From NCBI GenBank assembly GCA_001799845.1, contig MGUG01000014.1:1-48051 (forward strand): a stretch of DNA of 48,051 bases, given 5' to 3'. The DNA comes from Elusimicrobia bacterium GWC2_64_44 (lineage in GTDB: Bacteria; Elusimicrobiota; Elusimicrobia; Elusimicrobiales; UBA9959). Below are positions 15,222-22,421 of this stretch, in pieces (position 1 is the stretch's first letter; every line of letters begins with the position of its first letter). The notes below the pieces were generated by a model, which saw only the letters and a list, made by a program, of their open reading frames with translations, had not been told where the DNA came from and searched no databases. A program made the translations under genes and the position numbers.

Positions 15222-16000
15222 TATTGCGGCTCTGTGTCTTTTTTAACCGACTTGTTAGGAACAACATCCTTAACGCAGCGCCAGCCGTAATTGTGCGGCC
15301 GCCCGGGCTCCGCAGGCTTAGCGCAACGGCCGACGGCTGCATAATACTCGGACCAAAGCATTCTGCCTCCGCCTTTCCAGCACGAGCCGGAGGTCATTTC
15401 AGGCGCGTTACCAAGCATGTCGTAAAGCCCGTACGGATTCGGGAGTTTCTCGGCTACCGGCCCGGTCAAACGTCTCAAATTGAATTTGGACGTGCTTTGC
15501 TCGTATACCTGGCCATCGTCATAAACGTCGCCCCAGTAATATATCGTAGAGGTTCCGCCGCGGGCGGCTTTCTCCCATTCCTCTTCGGTAGGCAGGCGCT
15601 TGCCCAGATATTTGCAGAATGTCTCCGCATACTTTAGATTCATCGTTACCTGCGGATGTTCCGCTTCCGGATCCTTCGGATTCAACTCGCCGGCACTTTT
15701 TCCGAACGCCATCATCCAGGTTGCATGCGCCTGAAGCTGGGTCACCTCGCACTTGTCTATCAGGAAAGCGCCGGTGGTCTTGATGGTGACAGGTTTTATT
15801 AGCGGCTTGAACGCCGGCGGCGTGCGCCGGCCGGCGGCGGCATAGGAATCACCGAATGTAAACGGTCCGGAGGATATCTCCACCATTCCACGGCACCGCT
15901 CCGGCGCAAGCGACTCTATCTCTTCCGGCGTGAAATACGGCTCATTATCTTCTGCCATGGCCGGGGCGGCCAGCAGCAGTGTTAGTGCGAGAAGTTTCAT
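15221..16000 (-). CDS. Secreted FGE-sulfatase-domain (SUMF1-like) protein
   Basis: 259 residues from ATG 16000, which gives a good signal peptide (MKLLALTLLLAAPAMA); ATGs at 16006 and 16015 are alternatives and none has a clear ribosome site. The SUMF1/FGE fold is shown by FLIDKCEVTQ, the LPTEEEWEKAARGG motif, YYWGD, NPYGLYDMLGNAPEMTSG and GWRCVKD. True formylglycine-generating enzymes activate sulfatases, but many bacterial members of this fold have other roles, such as EgtB-like oxidases or ligand-binding scaffolds. I cannot see a clear second catalytic cysteine. The nearest sulfatase (42121-43530) is far away and has an atypical active site, so a sulfatase-activating role is doubtful. Probably cotranscribed with the upstream repeat protein. 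Confidence 0.8.
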   Translation of the reverse strand: MKLLALTLLLAAPAMAEDNEPYFTPEEIESLAPERCRGMVEISSGPFTFGDSYAAAGRRTPPAFKPLIKPVTIKTTGAFLIDKCEVTQLQAHATWMMAFGKSAGELNPKDPEAEHPQVTMNLKYAETFCKYLGKRLPTEEEWEKAARGGTSTIYYWGDVYDDGQVYEQSTSKFNLRRLTGPVAEKLPNPYGLYDMLGNAPEMTSGSCWKGGGRMLWSEYYAAVGRCAKPAEPGRPHNYGWRCVKDVVPNKSVKKDTEPQ

Positions 16001-16059
16001 ATGCATCGTGAACACCCAAATATAGCATTTAGAAAACGCCGACTTCGCGCCCGACTCTT

Positions 16060-16725
16060 TTACACGCGCGAAACTATCTCTTTTATCTTCTTGTTGCCGG
16101 CATCCAGCTTGGCCTGTTCAGCTTTGCTCAGCGCCGGAGTATCCCCGGACTCCAGGTTAACCTTCACTTTCGCCAGCAGCTCGTCGCTGACCTCTACGCC
16201 GCGCATCCAACTGTCGGAATACCCCTTCAGTTCGCTATAGGTGATGCTGCGCACCACAGCTATGCGCCAGGCCCAATGCTTCGCCTCGACCTCTAGAAAC
16301 TCGCGGGCGGCCTTGTCGATAGCGGCTTGTTTCTCCGCGCGCTGACCAGCTGACTTTTTAGCCATGGTGCGGCTGCCGGAAAGAATAGCACGCAATTCGG
16401 CGTTGGCGTTTTCCAAGTCTGAATCTTCCTTGACGGTAAGGCGGCGCACCTGGCCCTTATTAATGATTTCCCTTACCTTCGACAGCAGCTGGCCGCGCAC
16501 GGCTTCGCCGCGCCCCCATTTGGCCGACCTGGTTTCCAGGTCTTTGTAGCCGATATCTCCGGCTTTGTCTATGCGCCAGGCCCAGGACATCGCTTCAGCA
16601 TCAAGCACACTGGCGTGCACAGCGTCGGCTACACTCCGTATCTCGGTGCGGCCAGCGGCATCCTGAGCCGTGACCGGAACCGACGCCAGGCCCACCAAGG
16701 TTACTGCTATTAATAACTTATTCAT
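16060..16725 (-). CDS. Secreted protein built from two tandem 80-residue repeats
   Basis: 221 residues from ATG 16725, which has AGGAGG seven bases upstream; upstream in-frame ATGs lie before the promoter. A signal peptide (MNKLLIAVTLVGLASVPVTA) precedes two copies of one domain, about residues 36-115 and 139-218. They share a WAWRI motif, a Y.(D/E)L...S..W.RG..V segment, LL.KV and a closing helix with L...N..(I/L)..I. The copies are clearly diverged. Mostly helical, no cysteine, no recognised family. It is expressed from a sigma-54 promoter divergent from the CxxCxGxG protein and probably leads the FGE-like operon. Confidence 0.75.
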   Translation of the reverse strand: MNKLLIAVTLVGLASVPVTAQDAAGRTEIRSVADAVHASVLDAEAMSWAWRIDKAGDIGYKDLETRSAKWGRGEAVRGQLLSKVREIINKGQVRRLTVKEDSDLENANAELRAILSGSRTMAKKSAGQRAEKQAAIDKAAREFLEVEAKHWAWRIAVVRSITYSELKGYSDSWMRGVEVSDELLAKVKVNLESGDTPALSKAEQAKLDAGNKKIKEIVSRV

Positions 16726-16767
16726 TTGATTCCTCCTAAAGATCGCAAATGCTTCGCTGAGTTCGGA

Positions 16768-16782
16768 GCAATTTATATGCCA
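16768..16782 (-). promoter_or_regulatory. Sigma-54 promoter for the tandem-repeat secreted protein
   Basis: Minus strand TGGCATATAAATTGC with exact GG-N10-GC spacing, followed by TCC. The predicted start near 16756 gives a 31-base leader before ATG 16725. Confidence 0.85.
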
Positions 16783-16798
16783 ACAACGCGCTGGGGCC

Positions 16799-16813
16799 TG
16801 GCATAAATATTGC
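16799..16813 (+). promoter_or_regulatory. Sigma-54 promoter for the CxxCxGxG protein
   Basis: Plus strand TGGCATAAATATTGC with exact GG-N10-GC spacing, followed by TCC. The predicted start near 16825 gives a 35-base leader with AAGGAG before ATG 16860. It faces away from the minus-strand promoter; the -24 boxes are 16 bases apart and the two form an imperfect inverted repeat of 18-base arms. Confidence 0.85.
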
Positions 16814-16859
16814 TCCGCGAAGGGCATGCCAGACACTGGCAAAGGAAATAAGGAGAATT

Positions 16860-17255
16860 ATGAAGAAGCTAGAATTGATTATCGCAATATTTGTCGCCAT
16901 GAGCGTCACCGGGTTGGCCCATAGCGAAGCGTTTTCTCGGGCAGCTTGCCGAACATGCGGCGGCAGCGGCCAAACCGAACTGTCGCATCCGTGTGGCGCC
17001 TGCAGCGGGGGCGGAGAACAGCGCTGCTCCAACTGCCGCGGTAACGGCGAATACACTTGCGGCCAATGCGGGGGCGGCGGCACAGTTACTGTTTACGGCG
17101 AGGTGCAGACCTGCAACCTCTGCGGCGGCAGCGGCAGCGAGACCTGCGGCTCCTGCGGCGGCGCCGGCAGCAACACCTGCGGTTTCTGCGGCGGCTCCGG
17201 TGACATCGTTGCTAACTTCACCTGTAACGCCTGCGGCGGTTCAGGTGAGAATTGA
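16860..17255 (+). CDS. Secreted DnaJ-type zinc-finger (CxxCxGxG) repeat protein
   Basis: 131 residues with a signal peptide (MKKLELIIAIFVAMSVTGLA) and then eight CxxCxGxG-like motifs: CRTCGGSG, CGACSGGG, CSNCRGNG, CGQCGGGG, CNLCGGSG, CGSCGGAG, CGFCGGSG and CNACGGSG. In DnaJ, four such motifs fold into a hairpin that binds two zinc ions and unfolded polypeptide. Here there are twice as many and no J-domain. A secreted version could hold metal or act as a disulfide or peptide chaperone outside the cytoplasm. It is sigma-54 driven and lies in a cluster of Cys-rich secreted proteins. Function is inference. Confidence 0.8.
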   Translation: MKKLELIIAIFVAMSVTGLAHSEAFSRAACRTCGGSGQTELSHPCGACSGGGEQRCSNCRGNGEYTCGQCGGGGTVTVYGEVQTCNLCGGSGSETCGSCGGAGSNTCGFCGGSGDIVANFTCNACGGSGEN

Positions 17256-17333
17256 ACGATACGGAACAGATTTAATTGAGCAGAAATACTTTCAAATGAA
17301 AATATTTAGGATTGGGAGATAGCGCGAAGCATC

Positions 17334-19013
17334 TTAACACCAGGGCGGCTCTTTGCCGGCGATGTTTAGCCAGGGGAGGTGGGCGAACTTCTCGGCGCCG
17401 TGGCCGGTGGCCATGGTGATATCGGTGAAGCCGCGCTCGTGCAGGTCCACGGCGATGTCTTCGCCCTTCACGCTGTCGCCCAGTTCGGAATCTATATATA
17501 AAGGGATATCGCGCGGCAGGGTTTCGGCAGCGGCGGCGAATTCCTGCGGTGTTTTAAAGGACTGCAGCTCCGCACCGGCAACTTTGGCGGCCATGCGCCA
17601 GTTCATGTGCACCAGCGCGTCGTCGTCTAGCAGCACCGCCCGCAGGCCGGCCGCGGGCTTGGCCGCCGCCGGCAGAGCGATGGTCACTGAAGTGCCCTTG
17701 CCCGGTTCGGAGCCGATCTTCAGCGAGCCGCCCCAGCTTTCCGCCGCGGTCCGCGCGTGATAAAGCCCGAGGCCGGTGCCGCCGGCCTTGCCGTGGGTCT
17801 CGCCCTTTTGCCCGAGTTTCGCCAGCACCTCCGGCGATATGCCCTTGCCGTCGTCCGTTATCGTCAGCAGCACCCTGCCGTCTTCAGCCGTCAGCAGAAC
17901 GCTCACGCGGCCCGGCCCAGATAGAGCTTCCAGCGAATTATTCAGCAGGTTGGAAACGATGCGCTGCAGCTCTTTCGCGTCCACCGCGGCCTTGGCGCCG
18001 CGCGCGGCGTCTTCGAAATTAATTTTAACCCCGGCCTTGTCCTTATGCTGCAGGCGCTTCTCCGCCATCACCTGCTCTATCAGCCCGGCAAGCGCGTGGG
18101 TTTCCACCTTGGCCCCGGTCGCCGCGCCCGGCGCGCGGTAGCGCTGCAGCAGGTCGTCGGCTATGCCCTGCATGCGGCCCATGGCTCCGTCTATCAGCGT
18201 GCGCTGGTCTTCGGGCAGGTTCAGGCCTTTCGCCGCCGCGCCCAGCGCGGCCAGCGGCGACCGGATATCGTGCGCCACCTGCGCTGCCATGTCGGAGGTA
18301 GCTTTGCTCACTGCGAGCTCGCTTTCTAACCGGGCCGCCTGGCCCAGCGCGTCGCTCATGCGCTCGGTCATCTGCGCGAACGGCGTGCCGATAATGCCCG
18401 CCGGCAGCCGCGCGATGTTCTTCTTTATCGAATCGCGGATGATGTCGCTCTTGCCGGAACCCGTGATGGAGTTTATCTCTTTGACGGAGCGCTCGATGGC
18501 GGCCAGGGTCTGTATGGCCCCCATATTGGAGAGGATCAGCAGGCCCATGAAGAAGAAGACCACGGTGATGAACAGGATATAGTTCTGCGCGAAGACCGCC
18601 CCGTTCACGTCAACCAGGTCTATAACGCATTCAAGGCGGCCAAGCTCCGCGCCGTTGGAGACGAAGGGGACGCTTCTGCCAAGCTGTGCCCACGGCCGGT
18701 CGTAAAGATTGCCGACTATGGCCTCTTTGAAGATCCACCGGCTGCCCTCGAACTGCACCGGGTGGAAGGTGATGCGCTTAATACTGTCGTTCTTGACGCG
18801 CCACATGATGCGCTGCGTCTCGAACACGTCGCCTTCGAGAAAAGCTTTTTCGAAGTACGCCGCATTCTGCCGCATGGCCGTCAGCAGTTTGTCGTCGGCC
18901 ACACGCACGGCGGAGAAGGCCGAGAAGCCCTGCCAGAAGGCCACGAACACCAGCACCGCGACCGCGTAGTGCCGCCAATTATAGGCCAGGATGCGGGTAA
19001 AAAGTTTCACCAT
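17334..19013 (-). CDS. Hybrid sensor histidine kinase, last gene of the peptide operon
   Basis: 559 residues. Membrane helix about 17-37, periplasmic sensor of about 105 residues, second helix 145-163, a helical linker, HisKA with QVAHDIRSPL (His 248), HATPase with NLLNNSLEAL, TDDGKGI and GGTGLGLYH, then a receiver-like tail (VLLDDDALVHMNW, LYIDSELGD, KEPPW). The catalytic part is very close to the kinase at 9887-11902 while the sensor is unrelated, so they may converge on one output from two signals. Its ATG overlaps the end of the binding-lipoprotein gene by seven bases, which argues that the lipoprotein and the kinase work together, for example as ligand binder and signal transducer. Confidence 0.9.
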   Translation of the reverse strand: MVKLFTRILAYNWRHYAVAVLVFVAFWQGFSAFSAVRVADDKLLTAMRQNAAYFEKAFLEGDVFETQRIMWRVKNDSIKRITFHPVQFEGSRWIFKEAIVGNLYDRPWAQLGRSVPFVSNGAELGRLECVIDLVDVNGAVFAQNYILFITVVFFFMGLLILSNMGAIQTLAAIERSVKEINSITGSGKSDIIRDSIKKNIARLPAGIIGTPFAQMTERMSDALGQAARLESELAVSKATSDMAAQVAHDIRSPLAALGAAAKGLNLPEDQRTLIDGAMGRMQGIADDLLQRYRAPGAATGAKVETHALAGLIEQVMAEKRLQHKDKAGVKINFEDAARGAKAAVDAKELQRIVSNLLNNSLEALSGPGRVSVLLTAEDGRVLLTITDDGKGISPEVLAKLGQKGETHGKAGGTGLGLYHARTAAESWGGSLKIGSEPGKGTSVTIALPAAAKPAAGLRAVLLDDDALVHMNWRMAAKVAGAELQSFKTPQEFAAAAETLPRDIPLYIDSELGDSVKGEDIAVDLHERGFTDITMATGHGAEKFAHLPWLNIAGKEPPWC

Positions 19014-20404
19014 CTAAAATCCCCTATTTCGGGATATTCAAGAAATCCCCGGCCAACCACTAAATTTTTTATTTTTTTGGGATACCGGAATACCCGCACG
19101 CTTTGATAGAGCGGAAGCGCAACCGCTTTTCCGGACAGTTCACCGACAACCGACATGGCGAGCCGGTGCTTGCGCTCAGCATCTTCGGTACGGATCATGT
19201 TTTCAAAGTAGGCAGCACCGGCCGGCAGGTCAAAATCCAGATATCCATCATCGCGGAAGAAAACCTCTACAAAGGCCCGGTAGTCCGGCACCACGGCGTC
19301 TAGATGCATTATGGTGAGATGGTACGGCCGCGGCCTGGTATGAAGTATTTTTTTGAATTCCGCCGGTGGATAGCGCACAAGCCGCATCTGTACGCCGGTC
19401 TTCTTGAAGAACGCCTTTGCATAGTTGTCCATTTCCTGGTCGTTATCGGTCCGCCAGTTGGAAAAGACAATACTTCCGCCTTTATGGCGCATGGAGGCCA
19501 GGGCCGCGCGGCAGTCCTGTTTGGCCATCCCCTGTTGAGCTCCCGGCACGCCTATCGGCAACACCGTAGCCACATCGCTAAACTCCTTCTTCGCAGGAAG
19601 AAAAGACCGTCGCAGTGAATCTATATCCGTACAATGGTAAATCATACCGCGCATGGCAGGATCGAGATGATTTATTATCAGGTTGCCCGTCTTGAGTTCG
19701 GTATTTGTAAAACTCTGGTAACCGCGCTGAACGGAATGCGGCATTTCCACCCCGCTGAGCAGGTTCCAATCGGCGATCCCGCGGTCGTCGGCGGCGATGT
19801 CTGTGGAGTTCTGCAGCACGACTATCGTGTTATAGCCACGGAGCACAGGGCTCTTCCGCGCCAGCACAATGCTGTTCTTCTCTATCTTTTCAACAGTGAA
19901 GGGCCCAAGCCCGTCCTCGATGGCGCCATTTCTTGCCAAGGTAGGCGCATTTTCGTACCGGGTAAGAAACGACAGGTAGGTCGGCCGGCTAGATGCGAAG
20001 CTGACGCTGACGCATCCGTCCTGGGCGGTCAGCACGGCGGAATCGTCATATTTCTTCGCTGTAGCCTCCAACTGCGCGGCAAGCAGTTCCGTGGAGAATG
20101 TAACCTTCTGGTTAAACCGGAGGGATTGGTCCGGACAGAACGAGTACTCCCGGTTGTCCAGGCTGCGGGTCCATTTGCGCAGCACTCTGGACGAATAATT
20201 TTCGCCGTCATCCCTGCGCAGCAGGGGCTCATGCGTCTGCTTGAGTATATAAAGAACAATACTGACAAACGCCTGATCCGTGCGCACCTTTGGCGGCAGG
20301 CTGTTCGCCAGGACAACCCAGTTATCCTGGCCGCCACGGCAGCCGGCAGCGCAGGCCAGGCCGACCAGCATTAACGCGCGGAATTTTTTGTTATATGCAG
20401 ACAT
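19007..20404 (-). CDS. Family 5 (oligopeptide-type) solute-binding lipoprotein
   Basis: 465 residues with a lipoprotein signal (basic start, hydrophobic core, cysteine at 22 in CAAGC). The body has the DppA/OppA-like order: an N-terminal HEPLLRRD segment, 'W..SLDNREYSFC..Q.LRFNQ', 'GLGPFTVEKI' and C-terminal 'VAVPDYRAFVEVFF' and 'ALPLYQSVRVF'. Such proteins bind oligopeptides or nickel at the outer face of the inner membrane. No permease or ATPase genes accompany it; instead a histidine kinase gene overlaps its end. A ligand-sensing rather than import role is therefore likely. ATG 20404 is preferred over an ATG at 20371 (which overlaps the upstream stop as TAATG) because it gives a proper basic n-region. 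Confidence 0.8.
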   Translation of the reverse strand: MSAYNKKFRALMLVGLACAAGCRGGQDNWVVLANSLPPKVRTDQAFVSIVLYILKQTHEPLLRRDDGENYSSRVLRKWTRSLDNREYSFCPDQSLRFNQKVTFSTELLAAQLEATAKKYDDSAVLTAQDGCVSVSFASSRPTYLSFLTRYENAPTLARNGAIEDGLGPFTVEKIEKNSIVLARKSPVLRGYNTIVVLQNSTDIAADDRGIADWNLLSGVEMPHSVQRGYQSFTNTELKTGNLIINHLDPAMRGMIYHCTDIDSLRRSFLPAKKEFSDVATVLPIGVPGAQQGMAKQDCRAALASMRHKGGSIVFSNWRTDNDQEMDNYAKAFFKKTGVQMRLVRYPPAEFKKILHTRPRPYHLTIMHLDAVVPDYRAFVEVFFRDDGYLDFDLPAGAAYFENMIRTEDAERKHRLAMSVVGELSGKAVALPLYQSVRVFRYPKKIKNLVVGRGFLEYPEIGDFRW

Positions 20405-21057
20405 ACTGGTCTGAACCCTATTTTCACGAAGAATCTTTGCGACCTGAGGTTGAAAGAGTCGACAAAAGCGTCTATCGAGCGCCCTTTTTCTTTAAGCCAA
20501 CCGACCGCCAGGTAATGCGCGCAGGCGCGGTCAGGCCGGGAGAGCAGGGGATCGAACCATATCCAGTTAAGACAATAGGAATCTGTCCCCTCTCTCTTAT
20601 AGGTGGTCACTAAACCTACCGGAACAGAATCCTTTGCAAGACATAGTGAATTCTCCGGCAGCAGTTTATATTGCGCCACATCGCGCGAAAAGGCTACCCG
20701 GTCCGGAGTTACGTACTGCTTCCACTTCTCATACAGCTCCATAATTTTTTGGAGATACAGGCCGCGGATGAAATCTGTCTCGCATGTCATTGCCGCGACC
20801 CCGAACTCTGCCGCCGGGCGTGGCGGCAGAAGGAAGCGCTCTCCGGAGGCATGATAGTGTATCCTGACCGCATAAGAATCTGGAATGTTCTTTTTTATCG
20901 TATCGTACTCGCAGGCGTCGGAACCGGGAAGGTTGAACAGCAGCTTGGAGCAGTTTGTCAGGGAAAAACAACTCCGAAGGCTCTCTTCGGTTACATCGGA
21001 GAGAGCCGCCGCCTCATAATAGGCGCTCGAGCCTTTAATTTCAAGATGTTTTATCAT
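20371..21057 (-). CDS. GNAT-like acyltransferase in the peptide operon
   Basis: 228 residues. The C-terminal half looks like a GNAT fold: SVPVGLVTTYKREGTDSYCLNWIWFDP (beta4-5 hairpin), a helix ACAHYLAVGWLKEKG at the acetyl-CoA place, and the closing NLRSQRFFVKIGFRPV, typical of the last helix and strand of acetyltransferases. The N-terminal 100 residues are not recognised. The acetyl-CoA pyrophosphate loop (RxxGxG/A) is not obvious, so activity is uncertain. It lies between the radical SAM gene (14-base gap) and the lipoprotein gene (34-base overlap). In peptide clusters a GNAT protein can acylate the product or give self-protection; that is inference. Confidence 0.6.
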   Translation of the reverse strand: MIKHLEIKGSSAYYEAAALSDVTEESLRSCFSLTNCSKLLFNLPGSDACEYDTIKKNIPDSYAVRIHYHASGERFLLPPRPAAEFGVAAMTCETDFIRGLYLQKIMELYEKWKQYVTPDRVAFSRDVAQYKLLPENSLCLAKDSVPVGLVTTYKREGTDSYCLNWIWFDPLLSRPDRACAHYLAVGWLKEKGRSIDAFVDSFNLRSQRFFVKIGFRPVCLHITKNSAR

Positions 21058-21070
21058 TAGGAGATTTCTA

Positions 21071-21928
21071 TTATAAGTCAGAGTTCCCTTCCGTGCGGCT
21101 AAACAACTCCTCGCACAGGACGCAGGGCGAAGAGTGCGCTGGCGACAATGCTTCTCCGTTCAGCCCGGCTTTTTCGGCCAATTCCCCAAAAGTTAGGGAA
21201 GATATATCGCGATAAAAGCCGCTTGTCTGCAACTCATCCACGGTCTGATAGAAAAATCGCTCATAACCGCGGCGCGGGATATCGCACACGGAAAAACCTC
21301 GGCCGCACATATACACCATGCCGTCTTTATTCGGACAGCACTGAGAAAGAACTTCCTTATCGAACGACGGATAGGCGTACGCAATATTATTTTGCTTTGC
21401 CGCCCCGAACGGGACCACTTTCTGCACCCCTATAGGAAACTTGCCGAATTGGCGCAGTTGCCCTATCTGGGCGATGTCCATGGGCGACTGTATGGTCAGC
21501 ACAGCCCCGAACCGAACTCTGAGAATATCGCATGCCGCTTTAAGATTTCCGGCATTCTCTTTGCCGAGAAATTCATTGTGAAATTTATCATACGACAGCT
21601 GGACTTCGTTCAGACCGGGTATTTGCCGCAGCGTCTGCTCCGCGAGTTTCGCGGTAACTGCGAAACTCCCGTTAGTTGTAATAATTACCCGTGGCTTATA
21701 CGCGGCAGCCGCCAATATGGCGTTTATGGCCGGAATATACAGCGTCGGCTCCCCACCCACAAAAACGAGGGTTCCGAAGCGATAGCGATTTATGGATTCA
21801 CCCAGAAGGGCCAGTTCATCTGGCGACAGCTGCTGCTGTGCCGGCCCGATAATAGCGCAATGCCTGCACTTGAAAGTGCAGGCATAGCCAAGAACGATGC
21901 TTAAGGATTGCGCCACTTTGCTGCCCAT
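21071..21928 (-). CDS. Radical SAM enzyme with C-terminal cysteine cluster
   Basis: 285 residues. The SAM-cluster motif is C17-x3-C21-x2-C24 (YACTFKCRHC), followed by VFVGGEPTLY (GGE, 58-60) and VIITTNGSF. The C-terminus carries further cysteines at 197, 198, 208, 215, 269 and 272 (CC...C..C and CVLC), resembling SPASM/twitch domains that bind auxiliary clusters in peptide-modifying enzymes. The protein is shorter than full SPASM maturases and has no visible peptide-recognition (RRE) domain. It begins 24 bases after the stop of the 62-residue peptide gene, which is its most likely substrate. ATG 21928 lacks a clear ribosome site, so it may depend on coupling. Confidence 0.85.
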   Translation of the reverse strand: MGSKVAQSLSIVLGYACTFKCRHCAIIGPAQQQLSPDELALLGESINRYRFGTLVFVGGEPTLYIPAINAILAAAAYKPRVIITTNGSFAVTAKLAEQTLRQIPGLNEVQLSYDKFHNEFLGKENAGNLKAACDILRVRFGAVLTIQSPMDIAQIGQLRQFGKFPIGVQKVVPFGAAKQNNIAYAYPSFDKEVLSQCCPNKDGMVYMCGRGFSVCDIPRRGYERFFYQTVDELQTSGFYRDISSLTFGELAEKAGLNGEALSPAHSSPCVLCEELFSRTEGNSDL

Positions 21929-21952
21929 TTACAACAAAGCCGCAAAGGGGGG

Positions 21953-22141
21953 CTAGGCGGGAAGTTTGACTTCGTCGCAAGAGCCCACGGGCACGCACGC
22001 CTCTCCGGCGATATCAATCGTAGAGATCAGGGCGGTTTTATCGGCCTGAGAAATATTCGAAACGAAGTTGTCGGCCTGAGAAATGGACAAAGCTCCGAGA
22101 GAAACCAGGAAAGCCGCTATGATCTTATCTTTGTTAGTCAT
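21953..22141 (-). CDS. 62-residue secreted or precursor peptide
   Basis: MTNKDKIIAAFLVSLGALSI opens a Sec-like signal or leader, followed by two copies of ISQAD (20-24 and 30-34) and the tail GEACVPVGSC-DEVKLPA with only two cysteines, at 49 and 55. AGGGG stands about 8 bases before ATG 22141. It is first in an operon with a radical SAM enzyme, a GNAT-like protein, a binding lipoprotein and a kinase, which fits a modified peptide precursor, the CVPVGSC loop being the obvious target. Alternatively it is a plain secreted peptide with one disulfide. A weak promoter, TTGCAC-N17-TAAACT, lies upstream, after the terminator at 22203-22237. Confidence 0.65.
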   Translation of the reverse strand: MTNKDKIIAAFLVSLGALSISQADNFVSNISQADKTALISTIDIAGEACVPVGSCDEVKLPA

Positions 22142-22202
22142 TTTTTATCCCCTTAACCCCTGTTAGTTTATCACTTTTACGACTTTTGTGCAATTTGCCG
22201 AT

Positions 22203-22237
22203 AAAAAAAGGGAAAGCAAATGTTACTTTGCTTTCCC
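22203..22237 (-). terminator. Rho-independent terminator between the nitroreductase and peptide operon
   Basis: Perfect 11-bp stem GGGAAAGCAAA/TTTGCTTTCCC with a 6-base loop; on the minus strand it is followed by seven T. It isolates the peptide operon from upstream transcription. The 184 bases between it and the nitroreductase stop hold several small hairpins (for example GGGCC-TTTT-GGCCC) and no convincing gene. Confidence 0.9.
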
Positions 22238-22421
22238 TGGATACATCCGGTTACGGCCGGATCGTGGATACTCTGGGGCCAATCCCCCAAATTACAAGGA
22301 AGTGTTACGTATATAGTATGGCAGAACGCCCTAGGCGGGACAAGAGGCATAGGACCTTGCCAGGCGTGGGCCTTTTGGCCCGAAGCGACCGCCAGAACCC
22401 CAGGAGCGCCGCTGAACAGAA

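Noticed and set aside
22238-22421. A second precursor peptide, or a sigma-54 promoter (TGGCAAGGTCCTATGC), in the gap after the nitroreductase
   Set aside because: No minus-strand start with ribosome site was found, and the candidate -24/-12 has 11 instead of 10 bases between GG and GC. Only small hairpins are seen.
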